Positions 1-11,665 of a DNA stretch of 64,000 bases are shown here, piece after piece; the first letter of the stretch is position 1, and each line of letters begins with the position of its first letter. The stretch spans positions 15,376,803 to 15,440,802 of the forward strand of contig NC_061129.1 of assembly GCF_905220365.1 (NCBI RefSeq). Direction: 5' to 3'. The notes beneath the pieces are model-generated. The model was given only the letters and a program-made list of their open reading frames with translations. It had not been told where the DNA came from and ran no database searches. The stretch is from Vanessa cardui (Eukaryota; Arthropoda; Insecta; Lepidoptera; Nymphalidae). A program made the position numbers and the translations under genes.

Positions 1-151
1 ATAATGATATCAATATGATATAAAACGGTTTGATGGTGGCCGTATTGAAAATATTTAATTGCAAATACGTATGTACGGGGCGATACATACTGATGTCAGA
101 GGTTTACCTCAATGACTATTAATTATGGAATATACTATATTGAAGAGTTTA
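1..151. other. Left flank of the satellite array
   Basis: AT-rich sequence with no recognisable gene. At its right end (142-157) is a perfect inverted repeat, GAAGAGT-TT-ACTCTTC, which straddles the first satellite monomer boundary at 152. Confidence 0.5.
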
Positions 152-1660
152 CTCTTCTTGTAAAACTGTGTCGATCGACGGACGCAAGTTCGTAAAGCGG
201 TCGTTCTAAGAAACCTATAAATATTGTCAGTAAACAGATTGCATACAAGCATTGTTTTGGTACGATCACAGGTTTGCTGTGATGATTGACGAACATAAGT
301 TCGTGTAACAATTAAAATCTAAACTCTTCTTGTAAAACTGTGTCGATCGACGGACGCAAGTTCGTAAAGCGGTCGTTCTAAGAAACCTATAAATATTGTC
401 AGTAAACAGATTGCATACAAGCATTGTTTTGGTACGATCACAGGTTTGCTGTGATGATTGACGAACATAAGTTCGTGTAACAATTAAAATCTAAACTCTT
501 CATGTAAAACTGTGTCGATCGACGGACGCAAGTTCGTAAAGCGGTCGTTCTAAGAAATCTATAAATATTATCAGTAAACAAGTTTGCATACAAGCATTGT
601 TTTGGTACGATCACAGGTTTGCTGTGATGATTGACGAACATAAGTTCGTGTAACAATTAAAATCTAAACTCTTCTTGTAAAACTGTGTCGATCGACGGAC
701 GCAAGTTCGTAAAGCGGTCGTTCTAAGAAACCTATAAATATTGTCAGTAAACAGATTGCATACAAGCATTGTTTTGGTACGATCACAGGTTTGCTGTGAT
801 GATTGACGAACATAAGTTCGTGTAACAATTAAAATCTAAACTCTTCAATGTAAAACTGTGTCGATCGACGGACGCAAGTTCGTAAAGCGGTCGTTCTAAG
901 AAACCTATAAATATTGTCAGTAAACAGATTGCATACAAGCATTGTTTTGGTACGATCACAGGTTTGCTGTGATGATTGACGAACATAAGTTCGTGTAACA
1001 ATTAAAATCTAAACTCTTCTTGTAAAACTGTGTCGATCGACGGACGCAAGTTCGTAAAGCGGTCGTTCTAAGAAACCTATAAATATTGTCAGTAAACAGA
1101 TTGCATACAAGCATTGTTTTGGTACGATCACAGGTTTGCTGTGATGATTGACGAACATAAGTTCGTGTAACAATTAAAATCTAAACTCTTCATGTAAAAC
1201 TGTGTCGATCGACGGACGCAAGTTCGTAAAGCGGTCGTTCTAAGAAATCTATAAATATTATCAGTAAACAAGTTTGCATACAAGCATTGTTTTGGTACGA
1301 TCACAGGTTTGCTGTGATGATTGACGAACATAAGTTCGTGTAACAATTAAAATCTAAACTCTTCTTGTAAAACTGTGTCGATCGACGGACGCAAGTTCGT
1401 AAAGCGGTCGTTCTAAGAAACCTATAAATATTGTCAGTAAACAGATTGCATACAAGCATTGTTTTGGTACGATCACAGGTTTGCTGTGATGATTGACGAA
1501 CATAAGTTCGTGTAACAATTAAAATCTAAACTCTTCAATGTAAAACTGTGTCGATCGACGGACGCAAGTTCGTAAAGCGGTCGTTTTAAAAACTCTATAA
1601 ATATTATCAGACATATGCATAAAAGCATACTTATTGGTACGATCACAAAGACGATGATCT
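152..1660. repeat. Tandem satellite, ~172 bp monomer in a 690 bp higher-order unit
   Basis: Nine head-to-tail monomers begin at 152, 324, 496, 669, 841, 1014, 1186, 1359 and 1531, each with a CTCTTC start, so the period is 172-173 bp. Three monomer types are distinguishable just after CTCTTC: A has TTG, B has ATG, and C has AATG. The order is A-A-B-A-C-A-B-A-C', so A-B-A-C (690 bp, 324-1013) is repeated from 1014. The last monomer decays after about 1582. Each monomer carries hairpin-forming segments: ACGAAC-ATAA-GTTCGT, TCACAG-GTTTG-CTGTGA and the palindrome GTCGATCGAC. The 72-codon minus-strand ORFs recurring here come from the repeat period and are not genes. Confidence 0.95.
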
Positions 1661-2999
1661 ATTTGTTTTAAGATTATTATTGTTTAATAACAAAACCTTT
1701 ATAATATATTTGTATTGTGCACATGCATAATGATCGCGCACGAATACTGTACTGCATATACTCTGGTGGATTCTTGATGATTCGACGCTTGGTTTGAGGC
1801 TGTGCGGCTTGATCGCTGCATTAGTGTCCCTCGTGGCGATGTCGTCTTGAATTTGCTTCGGTGATACAGTTGCGGGGTTTGAGGTTACTGTATAACGTCT
1901 TCGGCGATACGGTAGTGTCCCCCCTTCTGTTGCCGAGGAGGCTGCCTATGTGAGATGGTTTCGGGGTTCGAGGTTACTGTATAACGATATGGTAATATCC
2001 CTCACTCTGTCTTACTGGGTTGCTAGAGTAGTGTATGTACTATGTGGTACTGAGCTATGGCTGGTTGACGTTACGATGGCGTTGTTGATGTCTTTCATCA
2101 ATCGGTAGTACCAGTATCACGACCGAATGCTGCAGGGCGTTGCGGAGGCTGTAATAAGCTGAAGTGATACGTTCATGCAGTGACGGGCTCAAATAATGGA
2201 TTTCATCCAGGCTGCAATAACTATATACACATGGCGCACTAATCGTTTTATACGAGAAGTGTCGTTTGTAGCAAAATGTTCGTCCTTTAGGGACGCCCCT
2301 TTAGTTTAGTGTTAAGAATATCATACGAGACATGAAGTAGGACACCTAATTTAGTTATAAGTCTGCATATCACATTGAAATTGATTATCACATGCAATTA
2401 ATGATCTGTGCTTTGTGCTGGTTTGGGTAAACTAGTATCGGGTGTGTGCCTGTTGTAGGTTGAAGTTAAGTTTTATATCCACTTTAGGTTTAAGTAAAAC
2501 GAAATATGTGAAGCGTATAATAGGTTTATAAGCTAGTTAAGGAAACGTACGGTTTAGATATAAGTCTTAGTTTTAAGTTTTAGTTATAAGAGAGTACGGC
2601 GATAACGATCACACAACTATACGGTTATGATGTATATTCATACTTTATAATCTACTACGGTAGAAAATATAACAAATTGTGTTATATTCACTCGTATGAT
2701 TCCTACGCGGTAATCTATGAGTTTCATCGAATTTTATTCCACTATGTTTGGAATTATTACGTATTATATATATACGATATAACAACACTCTGCGTTAGTG
2801 GATATTTGAACGAAATACGTATTCCTTACATTAGGCCGCCTGACAGTGCGCTTGAACTGGTATGAGAGACAGTGATTTGATGCTGTGATAATCCAGGGTT
2901 GAACCCATGGCTACAGTTTTCCTCAGCGATAACTGGTTTACTATTTATGAGACTTTGATCCTCACATTGATTATTATTTTTGTGGCATTGGCTACTCTT
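1661..2999. other. Unassigned spacer between two tandem arrays
   Basis: No gene was recognised. The segment from about 1740 to 2280 is less AT-rich than its surroundings and contains a short internal duplication (separate entry). From about 2340 to 2860 the sequence is AT-rich and low in complexity, with recurrent TTTAG/TTTAAG-like words. A short inverted repeat (GGGTT-G-AACCC) lies near 2897. It resembles a tRNA T-arm, but no tRNA fold surrounds it. Confidence 0.4.
1874..2020. repeat. Two-copy direct repeat, 89 bp apart
   Basis: A GGGGTT(T/C)GAGGTTACTG core followed by TATAACG occurs at 1874 and again at 1963. Each is followed by a related GATA(C/T)GGTA(G/A)T(G/A)TCC stretch. This is a local duplication of unknown origin, possibly part of an unclassified repeat spanning about 1740-2280. 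Confidence 0.6.
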
Positions 3000-3555
3000 T
3001 ATACACCTCAGTTACGACTGTGAAAACTACCGAACCACGGTTTAGTTTATAAGTAAGACTATGAGTCTTCTATACACCTCAGCTACGGCTGTGATATCTG
3101 CTGGACTACGGTCTAGTTTATTAATAAGACAATAATATTTTATACACCGCAGTTACGACTGTGAAAACTACCGAACCACGGTTTAGTTTATAAGTAAGAC
3201 TATGAGTCTTCTATACACCTCAGCTACGGCTGTGATATCTGCTGGACTACGGTCTAGTTTATTAATAAGACAATAATATTTTATACACCGCAGTTACGAC
3301 TGTGAAAACTACCGAACCACGATTTAGTTTATTAGTAAGACTATGAGTCTCCTATACACCTCAGCTACGGCTGTGATATCTGCTGGACTACGGTCTAGTT
3401 TATTAATAAGACAATAATATTTTATACACCGCAGTTACGACTGTGCAAACTACCGAACCACGGTTTAGTTTATTAGTAAGACTATGAGTCTTCTATACAC
3501 CTCAGCTACGTCTATGATACCTGTTGGACTTTAGTTCCACTTTATACGTATATTA
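3000..3555. repeat. Dimeric tandem repeat, 141 bp unit of two ~70 bp halves
   Basis: Half-monomers, each starting TATACACC, begin at 3000, 3071, 3141, 3212, 3282, 3353, 3423 and 3494. A and B halves alternate. Both halves share a hairpin at the same place: CAGT-TACG-ACTG in A and CAGC-TACG-GCTG in B. A second stem is AAC-CACG-GTT in A and GAC-TACG-GTC in B. The A half also carries GACT-ATG-AGTC. The final half-monomer is degenerate. I cannot assign it to a known family. It could be a structured satellite or part of a repeat with a transcribed, folded RNA. Confidence 0.92.
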
Positions 3556-6500
3556 TTTTACAAAGTGTGTGCGCACTATAAAAAGTGCACGTCCCATGTT
3601 CGAGGAAGGTTCGCCGATCAATGGTTGGAATCTACTGTTGATGGCGGGCGCGGGGCCAATTCAACCTCCCCCCCACTTTTATATTTTTCAAAATTAGTTA
3701 AATATAAAATGATGGGTTGGAGCGACATCCTTCAGCTACTCGTAAGAGGTGCTAAAGGAAATGGGACCGGAATCTCATACATCTGATTATTTATTATTTT
3801 TTTTAATTAAACAAATTATTATTATAACACGTATTTAAATGATTAACCTAGTTTTATTTGACTCCGCTATAGTCGATTGAGCATGTGATCTCTGACGCTC
3901 TAAAAGAACACGGTTATTACGCATACATAACGTATATTGGGTCCAAACCATCTAGACGAAATCACGAGCCAAAACGCAATTTAAAATAAAAACGTAAAAT
4001 TATATATTAATACTTTAGGTAGGGATTAGTTACAAGTTGGGAAGGAGAGTAGTGTCATTACAGGTGTAAGGAATAACACGTCTTATGTATCGTGGTTGAA
4101 ACAGTTAGTATGCTTTATATTACCTATGTTTATCGACTGTGTTGAACACGTGGGTAATGGTTATATAAAACGGGATACTTACCACGTTATTTATTTATAA
4201 TATATTTAGTAATAATAAAAATAACATATTACAGGTTTACTAGCATAGCTTTCGTGTTTGTATATAAAATATCTACTATAATAAATCCATGGGAATATAC
4301 TATAAATGAAAATAATAATCTATTTCTCTCGGAATACAGGCTTATATAATTAGATTAGCGCACATACATTGTATGTCACAGCAATATTCACAAAAGCCTC
4401 CGCAAAGGGAAAGATAACTTTATTCATGTTACACGTTCAAGGTGTATCTCAAAGCTACACATTATTATTAATACATTCAAAAACTAATCTTATTACCGGA
4501 GCCTGGGGTAGAGAATGCCGAAACAGGATTATCATAACAAGAGCAACTGCATCATAAAACTCCGACACGCGTTACGAGCGCACATGTGTTTACTTTAGAT
4601 GTAAATCGTCGGAGGCACTGGTCATGAGATTGAATGAGATCGTTCCCGTAAAGTGTTTTAAAAAAACGAACTAAATAATGATCCCGCAGATGAAATAATA
4701 TTAAAAGTGCTACCATGAATATCAATCAAAGTGATATCGGTGATAGGGCCTTGTGTGGCGTCTACAAATGTTATATCAACAAACAAATAATATTTATCTC
4801 TTTGGAAAAGCCAGTATTGGTTGCGTATTCAATATGAGAGGTAGGTTATACTAACAATAATTAGAATTCATAAATTAATACTAATTAATATTACTTTTAT
4901 TTATTTATTGTTGTTATGATCGCTGTTAAACTTTGATGATATAATCGTTAGTCTGACAGGAAACTAGTCAACAGCGTAGGTTAATCTAGGGTATTCAAGT
5001 GTATGCACGAACACAGGTGCATGTTCATAATCATATGGGATATCAATCTGTCACTATAGTTCACGGACAAGAAAAATGGACCATTTGACGCGCCAAGAGA
5101 AAATGTCCTCTACTGAAAAATTCTTAGACGAACGTAATAATAATACTTAACATGAACTCAAGAGGTTGAAATTGCAACCTCAGAAACTGGCCACAAGATC
5201 AACGTTCCGCTCTTATTATATTAAGCACTTCCACTTATTTAAGCTAATTAAATATTTTGAAAATAGTATAACTGCTAGTGTTACGCCACGTACGTCACGC
5301 CTTCGTGCACGTATGCATTTAACAAAAACATTATTGGTGTAGCCTAAGTAAGTCTATTGCATCAGCTGTCTGCCTGTGAAAGCCCCATCAAAATCGGTCC
5401 AGCCGTTCAAGTACCGTGTACAGACATTCGCAATTTCGAAAAAAGCGGTTATTTTAATATTACAAACAGACACTCCAATTTTCTTAGACATATGTATAGA
5501 TTTGTATAAACTAACAAAGGTGCTCTATCCCGTGCAGCGTAGTTATCAATGTTCGAATTTAGAGTTCCTCCGTATTCTAAAATAATTAAAGTATTTTTCT
5601 TTCAATAGGCATATCAGTAAATAGAGCTACAACATAATGATGTAGGTCGCGAATGCATCAGCCGGCCGCTGGCGCCGGGCCAGGATACAGTGTTGCATTA
5701 CCCGTATTCACCTTCAGCGAAATGCAATTTGAATTTTGTAATTAGATCCACACGAAGATCGGTTCACGTTCAGTTTTATACGGTATCCTAAACTCCTTGA
5801 AAGTTTCATTTAGATTATCCTTGCTTATTTTAATTTATTCGATAAACTAAAGATTATGCTGAATATAATTAATTATTATCCACATTTCTCCTTCTCCTAT
5901 TCCTTAAGGATGGGAGTTGAAGGGGGAGCGAATCAGCACGAAACTTTGAACGAGTAAGGAGTAGCTTATACTACGTAGTGTCAATATTCACGAAACTAAC
6001 CAGTTACCATCACTTGGTGCATCAGTTCGCTGACTATAAAAAAAACTACTTTTAAGCACAAAACATTTTACATACGAAATCCTTAAGTTGTTGTTGTTCA
6101 AATACTTTACTTTAAACATGGTATGCTTACTGGGCGCTCTACCGGGTACATAAATTTTACATTCATTATCACACTCGTATTTAATTGGTGATACAACCAA
6201 TTATTGTTGTATTCAGCTTTGTATCATCTCCTCGACCATCGTAAGTACATCAAAATGCCTCTTAACAAGTATTTTACCGTAATTTTATAAAACGTTACGT
6301 TCCAAATATTTTGTCAACAAACTCAGAGGATTCGAGGGAACGTTTTCGCGATGAAGTTTTTAACAAAACAGGTGATTTTCTCTTGAGGTGTACTTGGAAA
6401 TAATATTTACCGTCTCTAGGGACTCGTTCGCTGCTCTTTCAGCTCCGAAGGGTTTTGTGGACTGGGGGTAAATTTGGTCAATTAAAAACAAAGTGTTTTA

Positions 6501-8200
6501 CTTCGTTGTGAAATATGATAACTTTGATTTGTACAATATCGAGTCGAGTATTTACCCAAGTCGTCAACTGTCTCCATAAATATTTTCTCAGAACTTCTGA
6601 ACCGCAGGATATCATTATTGTTACTTGATGGTAGGAAAATTATAAAACGAAAGGTACTGAACAATATAGGCTCTCTTACAAGCTCGTTACCATAAAAACC
6701 TTGGGAATTAAAATGTAACTTGTACTTGAAAATTACCGGTCTAGCTCGATTTCTTTGGTCTTCTGTTTATCGGTAGAGTAATTGATCGGGGGCAGGTAAA
6801 GAAAGCTTTACTCCTATGTTATTTTAATACATTAGCAGATCATATTTTGATACTTTATTAAAGTTAATATCATCAAAATACAGAAACGCGAACACAAGTA
6901 AAATCGCATCAACAAATACACATTTAAATAAGAAGGATAATCTAATAAGTACCTTCAAATTTGAACGCTACGTTTAATTCAATTTTAGTACATGAAACTA
7001 TCGCAAACTTTAATACGCAGTCTAAAGTCATATGATATTCAGAAATTCAGAAACATTTTGCGGTTTGCCGTCCTAGCGAGTCCTCGGGAATTTCTAGTCT
7101 AGTTAATCTCTAAGCACCGGGAGTGCATTCGAGCACATTAACGCTGGTTGGAACGCTTACTGACGGTTTTTTAGTAGCAGATAAAACGACAAAAACCATT
7201 CAAAAACTCCCCATACTTTGTACAATATTTTCTGTTTCATTATTCACAGCTTGAAAACGAAAGGTGTTTTTTTTTTCTTTTAACTCGATTATTGGCAGTA
7301 ATTATAATGATCTGATATTCCTGTATGGGGTCCAATCTCCAGGACTCTTATAAGACAATTAATAAAAAAATAGCGCACAAGGAGATCACTGTGTGTCTTA
7401 CAGGTTATGTTCTTCGAGCGAAAGATTCATCTTGTTTTTATTACAAAATAAGAAGTAATGTCTTATGAATACAAGTATAACACGAGTATATATTTTTTGA
7501 AAATAAATAAACTTATCTAAAACTATGTTGTCTGGAGGTGACCTTATTGCTTTAGCAATCTCCTACAGACAACCTTCATCACGAAGATTAATATAATCTA
7601 TATAGTACAGAACCTACGACAATATCATAAGTATACAAATATGTAATATACGTATTGCTAGATTAATGTTAAAGAAACTAATAAAAGTTTTCTTCGCTTA
7701 TACAATCGGCCGTATACAATTAATTATTGGAATAATTTGTTTTTATTTTCACTTTGTTGTAAAATTTAAAACGACTTTGAAGTCTCAAATAATTGATTCA
7801 GTATTCCCAGTTTAGGTATTATAACTGAAACAGCTCTTAAAACTAGAAAACACTTTACAAACTCCAATTCCCGTTTTCCTCCAGTCGCGGAGACTTCGTC
7901 AAATATTTAGCTCAGACTTGCTACTATCTACAGTAGTTTCTTTGCTAATCTAATTATTCTCTCAATTCTTTGTTCGATGCTTACGGCTGCTGGTCTACCT
8001 TTAACGAAACTCAATTATATTACGTTTTAAACATGATTATGGAAGACAAATGACATATTTTTCGTTCTTAACTAATATTTCGTCACAATGTAAATATAAC
8101 TGGTTTAATGTAAATGTCTGCGATACTTTTTAGTGTCACATAACTGTGTAAAGTTTAGAAAGTGTTTAAGATTAATTTAATTAATTATTGTTTTAAAAAG
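3556..8200. other. Noncoding AT-rich DNA, nothing recognised
   Basis: I find no exon-like sequence, RNA gene or clear repeat here. The short ORFs lack domain motifs and splice-site context. A small GC-rich patch occurs near 5655-5690. The interval could be intergenic DNA or the long 5' introns of the side-like gene further right. Confidence 0.4.
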
Positions 8201-8201
8201 A

Positions 8202-8424
8202 GCCGAGATGGTCCTGGGTCCTTTGAACGCATGCATTTTAACCGATGATTGCGGGTTCAAACCCAGGCAAGAACCACTGAATATTCATGTGCTTAATTTG
8301 TCTTTATCTCATCTCGTGCTCATGAAGTGAAGGAAAACATCGTAAGGAAACCTGCAAGGGTCTAATTTCATAGAAATTCTGGTACATATGTATTCCATCA
8401 ACCCCCATTGGAAAAGCATGGAAG
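8202..8424 (+). mobile_element. tRNA-derived SINE, Metulj-like, diverged
   Basis: A GAGCCGAGATGG head, a B-box-like GGGTTCAAACCC near 8251 and the body motif GAAGGAAAACATCG match the other copies in this window. The A-box region is mutated, and the 3' tail is lost after about 8424. The copy is old and non-functional. The family name is from memory of nymphalid butterfly SINEs. Confidence 0.85.
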
Positions 8425-8969
8425 TCACAGTTGAGCCGTCATCTCTGGTTATTGAATCATTATTGTCAAACAACAACCAGCTCAATTATAAGCGACGACA
8501 AGCGCTAACTTCCTTCTATATGTCACGAAACACCAACAGTCTGTAGAACGGAACTTATGACTTCCGTCGTTTGTGCAAATATGAAATTTGTTAGTCCATT
8601 CTCTTCAAATTTATTTTGACTAAGAATAATTTATTTATTTATGGAATGAAAAACAGTTTTTTTTATTAAAAAAAAATAAGACATGTAAGTATAACACAGA
8701 TACGAGTTTAATTTCGACAATTTTTTCAGCTTCTAAGCTATCACCACGACAAAGTTTAAATAACTACTTTAACTAACTAGATAACACGAACAAATTAAAC
8801 TAAAATGAAGTTTATAATTACGTTGATTAAGAGTGTTGTGATAAAGAATACTAATATAATTAGATTTCGCATAGAAATGGCTGAATTCAATTATTTGAAT
8901 GATTAATTAGTTTATAATTACTGATTTAGATGAAGACGCGTAACGAAGACAGTCACGTTTATTGGAATA

Positions 8970-9201
8970 CTAGCGACCCGCCCGGCATCGCACGGGTGCA
9001 ATACTGTTACTAAATATACCTACAACAGAATTTGTTTATTTACTTAATAAATTTTTAGTTAAATTTAATTAATAAAAACACTTTCCTCATGAATCATTCT
9101 ATCTATTAAAAAGACCGCATCAAAATCCGTTGCGTATTTTGAAAGATCTAAGCATACATAGGGACAGACAACGGTAAGCGACTTCGTTTTATACTATGTG
9201 A
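8970..9201 (-). mobile_element. Helitron-like non-autonomous element
   Basis: Read on the minus strand, it starts A|TC at 9201 and ends CTAG|T at 8970. It carries the common lepidopteran motif CTAGCGACCCG at that end, and interior text such as ATCAAAATCCGTTGCGTA near 9119. The ends fit the Helitron insertion rule (between A and T). No coding capacity remains. Classification from termini alone is tentative. Confidence 0.5.
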
Positions 9202-9903
9202 TGTTCCGTTACCCAGCAGTGGGTCGTTACTGATAGTTAGTTCAGTTCAATTGTCTCCGCAGATATTACTGCAAATATGTTTCTTCTGGGGATAATAATG
9301 AGAAGACCGTAAAACCAAAGCGACTCTTACGATCACATAAAAAGATTTACGCTCCGATGTGGCCACTCGAGAAGTGTTAGTTACGTCTAAGCAATACGCT
9401 CGCTATCACGCCGCGGTAAAAAATATCGTAACAAGCCTAACGGCCAGCGAATGCCTCTTTGAGCCAATTTATACGCTATCTTAGAAGATTTAATGTTTAA
9501 TGTTCTTCCTTATCTACTCCATTTATATTTTATTGTACAACTTTACGTTACAATGTTTTACGTATTGTTATTGCATTTGACGCCATTGTTAAATTCATAA
9601 GAAACAGTACTAATTTCTTTAAAATTAAAACACATTTATTACGAATAGAAAATCATCAATTCTATATTCGAAATGTAAATCAGCTAAAATAAATAAGAAG
9701 ATGCGATTTTCTTTAAAATTCCAATCTCTACAGAGCGAGGGGGTCAATTTACAAACCAATTCAAAAGAGATGTGTCCGACGTCTTCAGCGCGATACGTTC
9801 GAATCGCTCCAACGTGAAGGAGCGATATTTCAAGAGCATTACTGCGAGGCCCGTATTCTACGGCCGACAATAAAGTTAATTTCGCAAACTAAACACTTCT
9901 CCG

Positions 9904-9932
9904 CCCCCCGCGCCGCCCACACCCGCCCGCCC
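9904..9932 (-). other. C-rich run, G-quadruplex motif on the minus strand
   Basis: C-runs of three or more fall at 9904-9909, 9916-9918, 9922-9924, 9926-9928 and 9930-9932, separated by loops of 1-6 bases. The complementary strand therefore meets the usual G-quadruplex pattern. It stands out sharply in an AT-rich background and has no adjacent recognised gene. Confidence 0.7.
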
Positions 9933-10254
9933 TGTCGATAGCCTCGCATGGGTCATTGGGTTGCACTCCTCTTTACGTAAACTTCTGAACTCCGAATAAG
10001 CCTTTGCGGACATAAGAAAACCTAATCATACGTCGTTCGCTTTGAAATCTTTTGCGGGCTCAGTTCTAAACTCACCATCATCAAAGGCACACATAATTTT
10101 GAATCCTAATGAAACTTTCAAATATAAAAAAAATACGTAAAATGAACGCTTCCTTTGAAAGCTTACTACGAGTCGGCGTTGTATGTTTGAAAATGATTTT
10201 AGCGACGCAGTGGTAGGTATTCATAATATCAAATAACAGTCACAAGATAAAGTA

Positions 10255-10480
10255 CGAACAAAGTAGGCTGTTACCGCACGAAGTCGGCCCGCGGGGAGCG
10301 ACCCTGGTGTCCTGCATCTCAAAGGCCGCCCACCCCATTGCGACCCCATTCTTTGTGCGAATTAAGAGCCTCTCTGATATTTATTTTAAACGTTTCCCCC
10401 TCGCCGTTACTATTTTTAAAGTTTTCATTATTCCTTTTAACTCTTCTCGTCACCGCGGCCGCGTTTAATTAGGATGGGTC
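10255..10480. other. GC-elevated block, possible regulatory or conserved noncoding DNA
   Basis: This interval is clearly richer in CpG and GC than its flanks, and has mixed complexity with no repeat signature. No splice-bounded ORF with domain similarity was seen. It may be a conserved noncoding element or an unrecognised short exon. Confidence 0.25.
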
Positions 10481-10898
10481 TTACTTTATTTGGACGTCGC
10501 TTCGGTATTGCAATTTGAACGAGCTTTGAGACTCGCTGACCTTTTTAATACAGCCCGTGACAAAGTCTAGAGTTGACAGCTGTAGATGAGGTCGTAAAGG
10601 CCTATTCATGAACTCATTGCAGTATAAACCGACATTTTAATGACAAAGCTAGAATTATAACCGAATGAAATTGCTTTTTCGCTTGCTGTGTATCCTGCAA
10701 CACAAATGTGACTCGAATGAAAATCGTGATTTCGAATCTCTGTTTTAATTTCAACATCTATTGAATCGCATTCGCACAAATATATGATATGCATTTAGTC
10801 CGTAGTAAAATATAATTTCACTAATTATAGATCTCCGTGTTTTGTTATCAACGGGTAATGTTCCTCCATCATTCCAACTCTTCTAGTTTAAACTTTTT

Positions 10899-11239
10899 CA
10901 TTCGATCTTATAGTAAGTAAAGTAAAGTAAAGTAACAGCCTGTAAATTTCCCACTGCTGAGATAAGGCCTCCTCTTCCATTAAGGAGAGAGATTGGAACA
11001 TATTCCACCACGCTGTTCCAATGCGGGTTGGTGGAATGCACATGTGACAGAATTTCGATGAAATTAGACACATGCAGGTTTCCTCACGATGTTTTCCTTC
11101 ACCGCCGAGCACGAGATGAATTATAAACACAATTAAGCACATATATATAGTGGTGCTTGCCTGGGTTTGAACCCGCAATCATCGGTTAAGATGCACGCGT
11201 TCTAACCACTGGGCCATCTCAGCTCATTCGATCTTATAG
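10899..11239 (-). mobile_element. Full-length tRNA-derived SINE (Metulj-like) with 16 bp target-site duplication
   Basis: The element body (10915-11223) is flanked by perfect 16 bp copies of CATTCGATCTTATAGT at 10899-10914 and 11224-11239. Read on the minus strand it begins GAGCTGAGATGGCCCAGTGG (A-box region), has the B box GGGTTCAAACCC, and ends in a (TTTAC)n simple repeat, the presumed priming tail. The long perfect duplication and intact promoter boxes indicate a fairly recent insertion by LINE-driven retrotransposition. Confidence 0.95.
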
Positions 11240-11439
11240 TTGATTCTAATTACATCCTTATCTTTATTAAAGTGAAATCTTTCTTATAATGTGATTATAC
11301 ATTCGGTCTGAATTATTTTTGAAATATTTTATTAGCATTTTTAATAATGGGTAATAATCTACCAGATATTAGGTCACCATAATTAATACGTTAAAAGCTT
11401 GTAATGTAAAAAAATTATCGATTACAATTAGGTATTTTG

Positions 11440-11665
11440 TCGACACACAATTTGAGCACAAAAGCAACTAGACAGACAGGCAGTGCGAGCACTCCGACAC
11501 GTGTAGAGCGAGCGAGTTGCCCAAGCAGCGCATTAGCCGCTAACGAGGGCGGCGAGAGGCGCAATCGCTCGAGTGTACTCTGAGATGCGGCTAAATAAGC
11601 TGGACAAGTGCCCTGCACCTGATCAAAAGATTCCACTCGTTTCGTCTGCTCTATACTCGCTGCGC
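11440..11665. other. GC-elevated block
   Basis: A CpG-rich patch with overlapping short ORFs on both strands but no domain or splice evidence. It may be a conserved noncoding element or promoter-like DNA. From here to about 15050 I see nothing else beyond AT-rich noncoding sequence. Confidence 0.25.

Noticed and set aside
438..1346. Three 72-codon minus-strand ORFs with near-identical sequence
   Set aside because: They recur at the satellite period (the first and third are 690 bp apart) and change frame when a monomer gains a base, so they are by-products of the tandem repeat.
2890..2915. tRNA T-arm-like GGGTTGAACCC
   Set aside because: There is no A box, anticodon arm or matching acceptor stem nearby, so it is treated as a simple inverted repeat.
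152..3555. CRISPR array
   Set aside because: Both arrays are contiguous near-identical monomers without unique spacers, in a eukaryotic genome.
10888..11178. 96-codon minus-strand ORF, and the 70- and 108-codon ORFs at 19849-20175
   Set aside because: They lie inside tRNA-derived SINEs and share text only because the SINE copies do.
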